Shown one piece after another: positions 21,929-32,189 of a DNA stretch of 64,000 bases (positions are counted from its first letter, which is position 1; every line of letters begins with the position of its first letter). The translations under genes and the position numbers were made by a program. The stretch comes from Toxorhynchites rutilus septentrionalis (taxonomy: Eukaryota; Arthropoda; Insecta; Diptera; Culicidae). The stretch covers positions 160,571,108 to 160,635,107 of the forward strand of contig NC_073746.1 in NCBI RefSeq assembly GCF_029784135.1, in the 5' to 3' direction. A model generated the notes under the pieces. It saw only the letters and a program-made list of their open reading frames with translations. It did not search any database and was not told the DNA's origin.

Positions 21929-22160
21929 TAGGTTTATAATTATAATTAGTACGTAAGCGTCATTAGGGTTCTGTATACATGTTGATTTGTTGAATTAAAA
22001 TAAAAAAATAAAATGATCGAAGATATCTCTTACTAAAATCGATACGTCCTTTTCAAAAGTTACACTTGGGGCAAAAAATCCCTATTGCTGTGGAAAACTC
22101 ATATTTCCTCTAATCGAAACGCAATACAAACTTTCATTCGAATCAAAAATACATGTTTTT

Positions 22161-24943
22161 AAAATCTGCATTTTAGGACGATTTCGTGGGAATTGGTCGA
22201 CAGGGAAAGCATTTTTTTCTGACGAAGATTAAATGTTTTCTGCCACCGCTAGTTTGGGTGTATACCAAATAAAACACTTCAAGTGTATTAACACCTTCGC
22301 GTGCAATATCGAGTCTCACTCGTAGTGCACTTGGATAACTTAGGGCACGAGAAGGCTCAGTAGAGTTGTGAAATCACTTGATATGTGACGTATTCAATAA
22401 TACGCTATAGGGTCAAGACTCAGAAATGGGCTTTCGGAATTAAAGAACTACACTCTACAACATTAGTATTAACTCTTTGCGGACGTTTGTCTGCTCTCAG
22501 CCACCACAGTATGGAATCATACTAAATGCTTTATTCAACCATGTTCTAGCTTTCACTTTTTTAGACGAATTTCATTGTCTATTGAACTTGTTCACGAATT
22601 AGTACGAAACGATCTATGAGTAATAGATAACGGTGCTCGATTTAAGCAAAAGATTATTGGCGTGGAAAGATGAGAGGAACTCTTTTAAGTTAAGGAATTC
22701 AAGGAACGATTTGCTCTATTAAATTTTACAATTTACGCGGAAATATTTTCAGTTCATCTATGCATACATCTCACGATTTACTAAGAAATGGTCGATTTGC
22801 ACGCAATCAATATATTTTATTCTTTCATTTCATGTTCATCTTTTAGATACAAATAAAAACCAAGATAGAATTGAGAATTGAAATGAAGTTAATTCAATTT
22901 TATTTAGAGAACATAAATGCTATCATTGTTGAATTGTTACATGTCACACTCGTGTGCTGCCCTTCCGACTCTTTCATTTATTAGCAGTGTTTCGTGCTAG
23001 CAAATTGTTCAAATCTCAAAATCTCATCACCATAAAATGCGAAACATATGGACGGTGACATTTGTGTTTTACATTCGAAAAAAAAACTACGAAACCATGC
23101 AAATTCACAAACATAACTTCGACACCGAACCAAATCACATTATCATACCATCTGCCAGTCGATGTAAATGGGGTCACATCCTATCTTTTCCGGACCCGTG
23201 TTTGCCATAATCGTTTGAATCTTTAGTGGCTCCCCGGAGTGACGTTTGCCCGATTTTTGCCCAATCTCGGTCACAATCAATGCAACAACACGGATACAAA
23301 TTGACTGATTAATTTCCGCGTTTGTGAGGGAGTAAGCGGTGCGTTTAAAAACATACAATTATACGCGTTCAGACGCACATACGCAAACAATTCCACGGAC
23401 GCACACACACAAACTCACGGCGCGTTTCAGATTCTGATACAGATTCGACTCATAACTCATGTTTTATTACACATCTGGGAATATGTATGGGCTCGGATTT
23501 CGCGAAATACCTCCCCACCAGCTTGGGTTACGTTGGTGAGGGGGGGGGGGGGGGGGAGGAGTGGATCGGAATTCACAGAAAAACAACCTTCGCTCGCTGG
23601 AGTATTCCCGTTTTGACGCCAACCATTGGCAATAATAAATAAATAAAGATCAGCAGACGAGTGAGCCGCGTTCGGTTGCAAAAGCCAAGCGCAGCATAAA
23701 TGCATAAATCATTCATTTGTTGTTTGACACAGGATGGAGGAGGTGTATTATTGGCACAGAAAGCAGACAGAGAGCGAGAGAGAGAAGGTGGGCAGCATGA
23801 AGGAGGCATTTTCAAAATATGATGCGCTGCAGGATGTTATGAAAATAATATTCAACTATTGTGTTCGCCATTTTTGGACCATCGACCTGGAATTGTCGAG
23901 CGGTTTGCCATCTGTGGCATTTTGTAATAAATAACTAATAGAGCAGAAATATACTATCTTAATAATTAATCTCGAATGTGCAGCAGCATAATTGAGAGCG
24001 AGAAGTTGTGGCTGTAAATGTGCAGGTGGGGCAGCTTTAGTTACAGCTTCTGGTTCTGAAAATAAACCTGTAATGGAAAATGGATGTTAATTTCCATCTG
24101 ACTTGATGGTAAATCGTGATAGATGTTGATTCTGGCAGAGACACAATCACAAATGTTCGCTGTGACTCTTCGGTCAATCAATTATGGTATGTAATTGAAG
24201 CGCGTGAAATCCACGCCGCCACTTAATGCATCGTTCACTTTGACAGCCGTCTTTTGAACAGCCGACAGTTACTCTGACGTCCCTTCTACTACAAGATTTG
24301 ATTGTTCCATATATCTTCAAAACTACAAAATCTTTTTATAATGGACAAACGAACTAGTTTTGAAGCGAATTTGTATTTCTGCCCAGACGGGACAGTTCAC
24401 AAAATTAAAAATTTCATTATGATTATCATCTCTTCGGATGGGAGTGACGGTGCAGTGATTAAATGATGAAACAGAAGTGATATCCATAATTCTATTATGA
24501 AATAATCTTCCTTACACTCATTTTCGAGTACGAAATCCAATTTAGAAATTAACTTGAATACTTATAACTTCGATTCAACAAGACACCACCTTTCAATCGA
24601 ATGCTCATCCTAAACACACAGTCGAAACGGGTGTACTGATCCTAACTGAGATTGTTCCACCGGAGCAGCCCAAGTGTCGAAGTGGAATCGGCAACTATTT
24701 ACACCTGACAGTTGAGAACACGTGAGAATTATCGATGAGCGCGTGCGATTAGAGAAGCAAATCTTGATTCAATGATTCACGCTAGGCACAAAGTCGCCAA
24801 ACATGTTACTTCTACTGGTGCTGCCATACTCGAGTTTAAGCTGTTGATGCTAGAATTGGCGGATCTCGGTTCGATATATCGACTTTTTCGTTCCGATTTT
24901 CCGATTTTTTTGGACAGATTCGTTGCACTCAAAAAATTCGAGG
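22161..24943. other. Unique region, no gene recognised
   Basis: No family was recognised. A run of about 18 G lies at 23540-23557. The sequence at 23140-23930 is less AT-rich. A frame at 24772-24900 contains GAAILEF and LELADLG, which faintly recall the H2A/H2A.Z segment AAILEY..LELAGN; given the H2A pseudogene nearby this may be another decayed fragment, but it is too weak to call. Confidence 0.3.
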
Positions 24944-25080
24944 GGTTGTCTCCGAGACACGACCGCTTAGGACGTAGGACTACGCAATCTTTTTTTTTAA
25001 TTTGTTGGTTTTTCATTTCGGATATTATTTGCGCGAATGCGTCGAAATTTCATGAATAACTCTTCAGTAAAAAGTTCCGG

Positions 25081-25096
25081 GGACCCTGAAAAGGTT
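25081..25096 (-). promoter_or_regulatory. Degenerate histone 3' stem-loop
   Basis: The minus strand reads AACCTTTTCAGGGTCC; the core ACCTTTTCAGGGT still pairs partly. It sits about 110 bases inside the element end, the same relative place as the perfect loop at 17150. Confidence 0.45.
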
Positions 25097-25172
25097 GAAT
25101 GGCTTGCGTGGTTTTGTAGAATCAAATCGAGAAGTAACGATTCTTTCTTGCCTTTGCGAGAACAATACACTA

Positions 25173-25230
25173 ATTGGTTATATGTCACTGAGTATATAAA
25201 GAGACACATCTTCCGTGCATCACCATTCAA
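25173..25230 (+). promoter_or_regulatory. Promoter-like block (ATTGG, TATA, initiator)
   Basis: The plus strand has ATTGG at 25173-25177, TATATAAA at 25193-25200, and an initiator-like TCACCATTC about 20-25 bases on. This is the layout of an RNA polymerase II core promoter of the kind found in insect histone genes. No start codon with a recognisable histone frame follows, so it may be a relic. Confidence 0.4.
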
Positions 25231-25458
25231 CAAGCATCAAACACGCGTACAACAGAAGCCCACAGTTGCAGCGATAAAAAAGACGGGTGGGTAATGTCGG
25301 GGACATAACCGGAGTGACGTAGGACTATACAAAGGGGACAGCTTTTGCTAAATATATATTTTAAATATATTGTTTTATTTTTTTCTCCTACGTGAATACC
25401 TACCTATCTACCTGAAAAATGGATTAGTTTACTGTTTACTCTTTATGAACATGTTGGG

Positions 25459-25474
25459 GGTTCTGAAAAGAACC
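25459..25474 (-). promoter_or_regulatory. Histone-mRNA 3' stem-loop
   Basis: The minus strand reads GGTTCTTTTCAGAACC, a fully paired 6-bp stem with the canonical TTTC loop. CCCAACATGTTCATAAAGAG follows, where the last bases resemble a histone downstream element. Compensated stem bases (GGTTCT/AGAACC in place of GGCCCT/AGGGCC) keep the pairing. No clear histone frame remains upstream. Confidence 0.65.
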
Positions 25475-26250
25475 TTTGGTGTTGTGTTTTTGCGTTTTTT
25501 TTTACAAACTTGATTCTTGATTTTTTTCTGAAGGCTTTGTATTTATTAAATGTTCAACGCCGGGCATCTTTCGACGTATGCACATATCGTACAATCAAAA
25601 AGATGGCTGTGATAGGGAATGCATAGGTGGTCATCAGATCATTCACTATCATATATTTCACTATTGAGCACATTACCATACCTTAAACTGTGGTTTCGGA
25701 GACGAATGCATTGTAAGATTTGTAGTCTCCGCAAACAAAGTAAATAAAAATGAAAAAGAACTGAGGTTTTGGAGACGAACTCGATCTCGATCTGTCGAGA
25801 AATAAACGAGCTATAAGCGTTCTGAAAAACCAACAGTAAATACAGGGACGGATGACATTCGGATTAAAGTCCTTTAAAATAAGAACAGAGCAGCAGGAAA
25901 TACATAGCTCATCATGTTGCTCCTTAGTTATTTTTCTATACAATGCAGATGTAACGTCAGTCAATTTTCAACATCAGTGTTCAAACAAAGAAAGCAGTTC
26001 TTGCTACCGAGAAAATTCGTGAATGCCATCCTGCATACAATGTGTTGTAATTTGAAGCCACTTTTAATTCGGAAGCCATGTATGGGTTTGTGAAAATTGA
26101 ATGATCAATTTAAAAGACCCCAACCACCAATAAGTTCAAGAACAAGCATAAACAAAATAAATCAGTTTATATTATATGTCATATTATGTCACTTTAGAAT
26201 GCATTGGTATTGTGAAATTTTTTTGATAACTCTTCTTTGAAAGGTTTAAT

Positions 26251-26493
26251 GGCCGTTGGTTTTGCCACCAAAGCAGTCTGTATAAACAAACTTTTTCCTT
26301 CTCCTACCTGCTGCCGTTTTGCGATTGCGTTTGCCACTCGCTGAAACTAGTTGTTGCCTCCGAACCGAATGTGCTCTGTTCTGTAGGCGGGTTTTCTTAT
26401 TGTCGTGAGCAACTTTGCAAGCCAACTCGAGCACTCCGGCGGCCGAAATTCTATAACCGCTATTAGGTATACTGGTGCTCCGGCACCAATCCG
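26251..26493 (-). pseudogene. Histone H2A pseudogene
   Basis: On the minus strand 26493-26446 encodes RIGAGAPVYLIAVIEF, matching H2A RVGAGAPVYLAAVIEY. After a frameshift, 26444-26387 encodes AAGVLELACKVAHDNKKTR (H2A AAEVLELAGNAARDNKKTR). The C-terminal FIQTALVAKPTA is at 26286-26251 (H2A NIQAVLLPKKTE). The 100 bases between the last two blocks fit the 96 expected in H2A, although that part is badly decayed. The N-terminal tail is gone. Intact H2A pairs with H2B in nucleosomes; this copy cannot be made. Confidence 0.8.
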
Positions 26494-26591
26494 TTGATGC
26501 GATGTGATGTGAAACGATGCCATACAACCACACTGATTTACGGTTTGAAAGAGAATGATATATTTTTCAGAGGATGATGATGATGATGTTG

Positions 26592-26631
26592 GATTAAAGA
26601 GGCTTTAAACTTTTCAGTTCATTCGCCTCTA
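26592..26631 (-). repeat. Short hairpin motif (copy 2)
   Basis: Minus strand TAGAGGCGAATGAACTGAAA, then AGTTTAAAGCCTCT. The 6-7-base ends pair, and the inner AACT/AGTT can pair as well. It lies about 100 bases upstream of the H2A pseudogene in the pseudogene's own orientation. Confidence 0.6.
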
Positions 26632-26815
26632 CCCAGAGGATCTGCGCGTTTTGTACTTTAGCGGTACACGCTCACAGGATAGAGACAAATCAGCAGACTC
26701 AGCCAAAGGGGCGAGTCCAACGAGACGAACGAATGAGCGTTAAAAGGCAGCGATGGCAAAAAAAATACATTCATTACGATTTGTTCGCTCTTTGGATTCA
26801 CATGCAGGCTAAAAA

Positions 26816-26831
26816 GGGTCCTTTCAGGATC
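26816..26831 (+). promoter_or_regulatory. Decayed histone 3' stem-loop, plus strand
   Basis: GGGTCCTTTCAGGATC followed by ACAAAATTATC and a later AAAGAG. It has lost one loop T and one stem pair relative to GGTCCTTTTCAGGACC at 32214. It is opposite in orientation to the other loops in this region, as expected if parts of a bidirectional histone cluster are represented. Confidence 0.45.
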
Positions 26832-26895
26832 ACAAAATTATCTTTAATCTAAAGAGTTTATTGTTTTGTTATCACTCGATATCCCCATCTTGTTC

Positions 26896-26936
26896 GGCTT
26901 AACCTTCCTGTTTAGCGATTGCGTTTGCCACTCGTC
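26896..26936 (-). pseudogene. H2A-related short fragment
   Basis: The 20 bases GCGATTGCGTTTGCCACTCG at 26916-26935 are identical to 26322-26341, inside the decayed central part of the H2A pseudogene. The flanks differ. It is a small duplicated piece in the same orientation. Confidence 0.4.
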
Positions 26937-27311
26937 TCAGGATTCACAGTTGGAAAATTTCTTCCCATCCAGCTTGGGACATGTTGGGTCATAATTTGGA
27001 CCCCGAACTCTATGTTTACAAAATGTCCGACTAAATATGTCGCATTACAGGTCCGTCCAATTAGCTAAATGTCGAAGTAAATGTAAATTACTGTACTTTC
27101 AATCTGTAAGCATTTTAAGAATTGGAGAAAATTGAATAATCGGGAAAGTCCCCAACCATCAATAAGCTCAGAACAACTGCCAAATTCTCATACTTATCAT
27201 ATCCTGGCAAACGAATTATTAAAAAATCAATTTGTGTTTTATTATTATGTTGGATATTGTTTTAGAAAGCATTGAACTGTATTCCGTAAACTCTTTTTTG
27301 GAAGGTTTAAT

Positions 27312-27327
27312 GGCCCTGAAAAGCGCC
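27312..27327 (-). promoter_or_regulatory. Histone 3' stem-loop after H2A fragment
   Basis: The minus strand reads GGCGCTTTTCAGGGCC then ATTAAACCTTCCAAAAAAGAG. One stem base has changed. It lies about 90 bases downstream of an H2A C-terminal fragment, a natural distance for a histone 3' UTR. In the copy at 26251 the same junction has collapsed to AACGGCCATTAAACC, as if the loop had been deleted between the GGCC repeats. Confidence 0.65.
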
Positions 27328-27413
27328 GTGTTTTATGGAATGGTTCCAATTTAGAAAACTTAGTACTCGTGGTTTTGAAAAAAACCATTTCGAACGCCCT
27401 CGATGCCTCCTTG

Positions 27414-27450
27414 TTCTGGATTTGCCACCAAAGCAGTTTGTATAAAGAAC
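27414..27450 (-). pseudogene. H2A C-terminal pseudogene fragment
   Basis: Minus strand FFIQTALVANPEQ aligns with H2A PNIQAVLLPKKTE and is nearly identical in DNA to 26286-26251. Only the C-terminal dozen codons remain. The order (coding fragment, then stem-loop at 27312) preserves the layout of a histone gene 3' end. Confidence 0.6.
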
Positions 27451-27727
27451 AAACAAACCAATCAAAAATGGACACATAGTGCATTTGGACAATGCTTGAT
27501 ATTTCACAATTATTTAATTATTTATCTCAAGAAAAATTAAATGTTATTCGTTATGATAGATGCGTAGACATATATCCTATCAATTGATGCAAAAACCTTT
27601 GTGATCTATTGAGAAACGCTCGAGTTATAAGCGTTCCAAATCTTGCATTTTTTCCTACTTGTTCAGTGCCTAGATTTTCAATTTACCCCCTATATCTTCC
27701 GGTTAGACGTAGTCCTACGTCAAAATG

Positions 27728-28388
27728 AAAAATCGCGAGAATGACCGTTTATGAAAAATCGTTTCTCGACTCTCGGTCAAAACCGTCAACAAAGAAGCTA
27801 GGAGCTTGTTGCATCAGAACAGAGCCGATGCGCAAGAGAGCGAATACGAATGGCAACTGAAAGATCTATTCACATGTACAGGAAATGAACAAGTTCCATG
27901 CTTCGCGCAACGAAAACAAGCAACACACACAAAGCCAAACACTGATGGCTAGAAGCGACCTCTAATCATTTGCACTCTTCTCTTTTTCGCCTGCTTTGCA
28001 ATGGGCTCGGATGGTTGCGTTAGTTGCAATGCCACTTCATGTGAAATATTCGCTAGCGTTCACAGCTCGAGGGGAAACATAAAACACAAAACGAGCAGAA
28101 TAAGCGACCTTAGTTGTTTCGGGCACAGAAAAATTCTGAGAATTTTCCTCAGAGGAGATGCAATACTTATACGCTAGCGACAGTTTACTTTCTATGCAAG
28201 GGTGGAGTTAACTTCGCAAATATTCTCTTTTCGCTATCCACTTTCGTTGTTTTTATTCTAGCGGCTGCCTAAGTTGCCAGCTCTGTTCGGGAAAGCACGT
28301 AAATGGACACAACAAGTGTATGGGGAAATGGGAACGCTTCCAATTTTCATCAATTTACACCATATACTGACCATGGGATTGTGATGTA
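27728..28388 (-). repeat. Body of GACGTAG-family repeat, interrupted on the right
   Basis: The right part (about 28280-28388: 'gctctgttcgggaaagcac', 'cttccaattttcatcaattt') is the inverted form of 12975-13080 and shares text with 47740-47785. It continues after the Helitron at 31046. The left part (27780-28200) shares phrases such as 'atggctagaagcgacc' with 47040-47100. No gene was recognised. Confidence 0.55.
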
Positions 28389-28938
28389 TCTATATATATA
28401 AAATGGATTTCTGTCTGTCTGTCTGTCTGTCTGATTCTGCCATACACATTAAACACAAATTTCTGCATTACTCTGGAATTAATCGAAAAAATGCAACCAA
28501 ATTGGGCATATGGAGGTTTTAGGGTGCAATAAATTTTTCCATGGTGGTTAGACACTCCACGTCCATCTCTAAGGGGGGCTGCCATACAAATGAAACACGA
28601 ATTTCTACACTACTCGAGAATTAATCAAGCAAATGCAACCAAATTGGTGTCTATGATGGTATGACACCCCTCCCTTCTCTGGAATGGAGAGGAGGTCCCA
28701 TAATAATAATACACGTATTCCAACCAAACATGACAATTGAAAATTTTCGGAAAACTCTGAAGGAAAATGGGAAAATTCGAAAAATTCAATTCGCATGTGT
28801 ATATTGACGTGCGTTGTTAGTCCATTTGATTTTTTTTTTCCAAAATATATATTTTATTAAGGCACAAATGGCGTTAGCCTAACGGGGCCGAGAGTTCAAT
28901 ATTTTGACAATTTTTGTCTTACGACTATGTTAGTAATA

Positions 28939-30214
28939 TTAGGCTGTCAAAAAAGTCCTGCGGTATTTCCGCGAGGTGTCGTTGTAAGCGCGTAGTTCTA
29001 GTTGTATTCATTGTATCGAGTCATACTATAACTTGTTGGAAAGGTATTTTTGCGCGCTATAATATAGTCCTTGACAGTTTTGTTTGGTTAATTCGTTCGG
29101 GAGTTATAGTGTCGCAAATATGGAGCAAAATAAAGAGAAAATCCGACATATTTTACAGTACTACTATGACAAAGGCAAAAATGCATCTCAAGCTGCCAAT
29201 AAAATTTGTGCAGTTTATGGACCTTATACAGTTTCCATTTCCACCGCACAACGATGGTTTCAACCTTTTCGTTCTGGTGTAGAGGTCGTCGAAGATGCGC
29301 CACGCTCCGGAAGGCCTGTCGTCGAAAATTGCGACAAAATCACTGAATTAGCCGAGAAAGACCGGCATAGTAGCAGCCGTAGCATCGGCCAAGAGCTGGG
29401 TATAAGTCATCAAACCGTTATTAACCATTTGAAGAAGCTTGGATTCACAAAGAAGCTCGATGTATTGGTGCCACACACGTTGACGCAAAAAAACACCGTA
29501 TCGACGCATATGAATCGCTGCTGAATCGCAACAAAGTCGACCCGTTTCTGAAGCGAATGGTGACTGGCGATGAAAAGTGGGTCACTTACGACAACGTGAA
29601 GCGCAAACGGTCGTGGTCGAAGCCCGCTGAAGCGGCTCAGACGGTGGCCAAGCCCTCATTAACGGCCAGGAAGGTTCTGCTGTGTGTTTGGTGGGATTGT
29701 CAAGGAATAATCTATTATCAGCTGCTTCCCTATGGCCAAACGCTCAATTCGGACCTGTACTGCCAACAACTGGACCGCTTGAAGGTAGCACTCACGAAGA
29801 AGAGGCCATCTTTGATAAACAGAGGCCGCATTGTCTTCCATCAGGACAACGCCAGGCCACACACTTCTTTGGTGACGCGCCAGAAGCTCCGAGAGCTCGG
29901 ATGGGAGGTTCTTTTGCATCCGCCGTATAGTCCGGACCTTGCACCAAGTGACTACCACCTGTTTTTGTCCATGGCGAACGAGCTAGGGAGTCAGAAGTTA
30001 GCCACAAAAGAGGCCTGTGAAAATTGGCTATTCGAGTTTTTTTGCCAATAAAGAAGCGAGCTTCTATAACAGGGGTATTATGAAGTTGGCATCTCGTTGG
30101 GAACAAGTCATCGAACAAAACGGCGCATATTTGACTTAAAACAGATGATTATAACTAATTTTATGAACAAATTAAAATTCAAAAAAATACCACAGGACTT
30201 TTTTGACAGCCTAA
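28939..30214 (+). mobile_element. mariner transposon, copy 1 (1276 bp)
   Basis: Terminal inverted repeats begin TTAGGCTGTCAAAAAAGTCC at both ends, with TA duplications at 28937-28938 and 30215-30216. The retroposon copies at 42.8 and 48.7 kb carry the empty site (gttagtaatatgtaaccg or close). It is nearly identical to copy 2 at 40688-41946. Full length but inactive because of frameshifts. Confidence 0.95.
29120..30118 (+). pseudogene. mariner transposase (DD34D), frameshifted
   Basis: The reading starts MEQNKEKIRHILQYYYDKG, with two HTH regions (ASQAANKICAVYG and SSRSIGQELGISHQTVINHL) that bind the terminal repeats and the linker WVPH (here LVPH). The catalytic domain has TGDEKW (first Asp, 29563), HQDNARPH (second, 29840) and SPDLAPSDYHLF; 34 residues separate the last two Asp, so DD34D. 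An 8-bp deletion near 29494, relative to copy 2, breaks the frame, and an extra T in the run at 30037-30043 breaks it again. Resembles the cecropia/SETMAR type. Confidence 0.9.
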
Positions 30215-31045
30215 TATGTAACCGATTACTCGCGGTTGGCTCGAGGTTAGTATTACAAAGATTCTCATAATTAGGATGTTGCAGTCTCCAGTGCTCTGTA
30301 TGTGTGGCCGACACGGGATACTTCCTATTGGGATGCAGCTGACCATTAATCAGCGACGCCCCCCTAGTCTGTACCTCATATCAATCGTGGTGCATCTCTC
30401 TTGACTCGAGGAATCCAGGGTAGAATGGTCACTGGGCGGTACAATCTTCAGCACGTGTAGAGTTGTCATGATCGGTACAACCTTTGGCTCTTGTTGAATG
30501 TTCAGTGGCCTGCACAACCTGCGACCTGTGTATCTGTAAAGAGTATGTGTATGTATTGCCGCGACTAAGTAAAAGTTTATCGATAATTCACAAACATTTG
30601 ATTTTTGCGGTAACGAAATCGATCTTCGTTCGAAAGTGGAAATGGATTTTAATGTGATAAAACGCACTCCTATATCGTCTTCTATCCATACAAAAAAGGT
30701 GTTGATAAGAGCAAAACCCGAGAAAGGAATTGTCCGATTTAGGTCTGTCTTCATTCTATCATATTTTCTGTATCAAACATTTATTCCATGTAAACATGTT
30801 ATTTGCAATTGGATGAAAAATGTTGCACGAGAATTGTGTCTGAAAATAATTTGATATTATAATGTGGAGTTATGGTGGAAGTATTAAAATTTTATAGTAA
30901 AAAATAATTTTAAATGGTAGATTAGAAGATCAGTCAATGAACAATTCTGCGATTGGACCCATGAACGTGCGCTAAGTAAGAAAAAGTGGATGTAATAACG
31001 AAAACATAAATTTCAGGGTGGGACGAAGTTTGCCGGGTCAGCTAG

Positions 31046-31208
31046 TAGCATATAAAACAAATCTTAGAAAATTTCCGTTTCGATTGGTATGTAAATCGTT
31101 AAAATACATTCGCAGCAAAAATAGTTATTAACGTTAACTTTATTTCATAAAAACGTGACCTGTTTTCTGATTTGACACCCTTAATGTAAGACGTAGTCCT
31201 ACGTCAAA
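31046..31208 (-). repeat. GACGTAG-family repeat, left end (resumes after Helitron)
   Basis: It continues the body at 27728-28388 and ends in GACGTAGTCCTACGTC at 31191-31206 followed by AAAA. It differs from the 409-576 copy at scattered bases. Confidence 0.75.
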
Positions 31209-31930
31209 AAAAAGGAAATAGATTCGTCAAGATCCATATTTTTATAAAAATCATCCAATCTTAGTCGATGCAACTGAAACTGACCGGAGAGAATAATAAA
31301 TTTTAAGAGTCTGTAAGTGTTTCTAAGAGTTGCTTTATGGAGGTACTGAATTTGAAAATCATCTCAGTTTTGCCATAGGACTATGTTTTTGATTTCTATA
31401 TAGTTTTTTCTATATTGTTTTTGATTTTTATATCGTCACTATACGAAAATGTGACGATTTATTAAGAGATTTCAAACGCATACTCACAATCGCTATTGCT
31501 ACTTATGTTGTGTTTTATATCATTACACAGGAAATTTATCCAGCATTTTTTTACTTGGAATGCGAACAGAAAATATAGTAAAAAAGTTAATTAAGGTTAT
31601 AATTTGACGATTGAAATGGGTATATTTTTCTAATTGAACTACCCACTCGCTTTCCACCCCGACGCATCGAGCACTCTTTTTGCCTGCAATTCGGCGTTAG
31701 CTCACAATATGAGTTGATGCGTATCACGAGTTATTCTTCATTTTTCGGACAAACAAGCATTTATAAGTTGGCAGAGTCAATAGAGGTATAATCTTGGACG
31801 ATGGTTTTACCCTATTCTCACCAAAGTTCAATCAACTCGAGCTCAATTCACATCTCTATCATGTAGTTCAGTTTATTTAATTGTGGTCCAGGATGTCATG
31901 ATATCGAGTATGTTGTTTGGATATGGAAAT
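31209..31930. other. No gene recognised
   Basis: AT-rich sequence without a recognisable frame or repeat. Confidence 0.3.
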
Positions 31931-31933
31931 ACA

Positions 31934-32000
31934 GTAGAACCCCGATTATCCGCTAAACAGTCGGGCAAAGTTACCGCGTATAACGAAAATCGCGGATAAC
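31934..32000 (+). repeat. pogo/Tigger-like terminal fragment
   Basis: TACAGTAGAACCCCGATTAT with an internal dyad (ATTATCCGC ... GCGGATAAC) resembles one end of pogo-type Tc1/mariner MITEs (CAGTARAACC starts). The opposite end was not found. Confidence 0.4.
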
Positions 32001-32189
32001 ACGATGAATGACTGAAAATGAAGTACAAACACGAAATAGAGATGTTCAGCATGAAAACTATGGATACAGAGGACGGTTTTCATCATATCTCGTTCCACTT
32101 CGGCATTTTTTATTTGATACGCACCATCCAACGACTGTTTACCATCCTTCTGTCATCATCACTCGGTAAACACTGGGGGAGTGAACAAA

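Larger units (their letters stand above)
18264..22160. repeat. Giant inverted repeat (foldback) with two insertions
   Basis: The left end 'aacatgagtatttttgat' (18266) pairs with 'atcaaaaatacatgtttt' (22142). Inside, 'gtgtaacttttgaaaagg' (18360) pairs with 'ccttttcaaaagttacac' (22050), and 'aaatgcagccattctcgag' (19254) with 'ctcgagaatggctgcattt' (19657). The arms meet near 19445-19495. Without the SINE (18644-19143) and the LINE (about 19960-22012) each arm is roughly 650 bp and the element about 1.4 kb. It has no coding sequence of its own. Confidence 0.85.
24944..25284 (-). mobile_element. GACGTAG element, right-end fragment with promoter-like block
   Basis: The terminal dyad GGTTGTCTCC..GAGACACGACC (24944-24964) and GACGTAGGACTACG (24971) mark the right end in minus orientation. 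A degenerate histone stem-loop (25081-25096) follows, then a TATA-containing block at 25173-25230. A second element end begins at about 25289, so this piece is a truncated copy abutting the next one. Confidence 0.6.
25285..27727 (-). mobile_element. Histone-derived GACGTAG element, ~2.4 kb
   Basis: Minus orientation. The right end has the dyad GGTAATGTC..GACATAACC (25288-25310) and GACGTAGGAC (25316). The left end is TTTTGACGTAGGACTACGTC at 27727 inward, followed by CTAACCGGAAGATATAGGGG. The interior holds histone stem-loops at 25459, 26817 and 27312, an H2A pseudogene (26251-26493), a second H2A C-terminal fragment (27414-27450) and the hairpin motif at 26592. It could be one element that captured histone genes or a decayed histone cluster between two element ends; I cannot decide. 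Confidence 0.6.
28831..30594 (-). repeat. Retroposon copy 1 (split by mariner)
   Basis: A minus-strand poly(A)-tailed unit: 3' end at 28831 (T-run, then AAAATATATATTTTATTAAG), 5' part up to about 30594. Flanking duplication CATTTGAT at 28823-28830 and 30595-30602. Sister copies lie at 42719-43122 and 48608-49030. It is split at 28938/30215 by mariner copy 1. A short shared frame (RRLCRPL..QQEPKVVP, KIVPPSDHSTLDSS) recurs in all three, perhaps the end of a LINE or SINE-borne sequence; I do not recognise the family. Confidence 0.75.
28389..31045 (+). mobile_element. Non-autonomous Helitron with nested insertions
   Basis: Starts TCTATATATATAAAATGG at 28389 after an A; ends in GCCGGGTCAGCTAG at 31045 before a T. 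The flanks GTGATGTA and TAGCATAT rejoin to the uninterrupted text seen at 12960 (inverted) and 47785, so the empty site is known and there is no duplication: a Helitron signature. The interior shares 8.65-9.45 kb text ('actcgagaaaggaattgtcc'). No Rep/helicase is present. Within it sits a retroposon, which itself contains a mariner. Confidence 0.85.

Noticed and set aside
24772..24900. Second histone variant (H2A.Z-like) fragment
   Set aside because: GAAILEF and LELADLG are suggestive next to the H2A pseudogene, but the alignment needs gaps and no further blocks match.
25480..25640. H3 C-terminal fragment upstream of the 25459 stem-loop
   Set aside because: Only a few residues (MP..L) line up on the minus strand; indistinguishable from chance.
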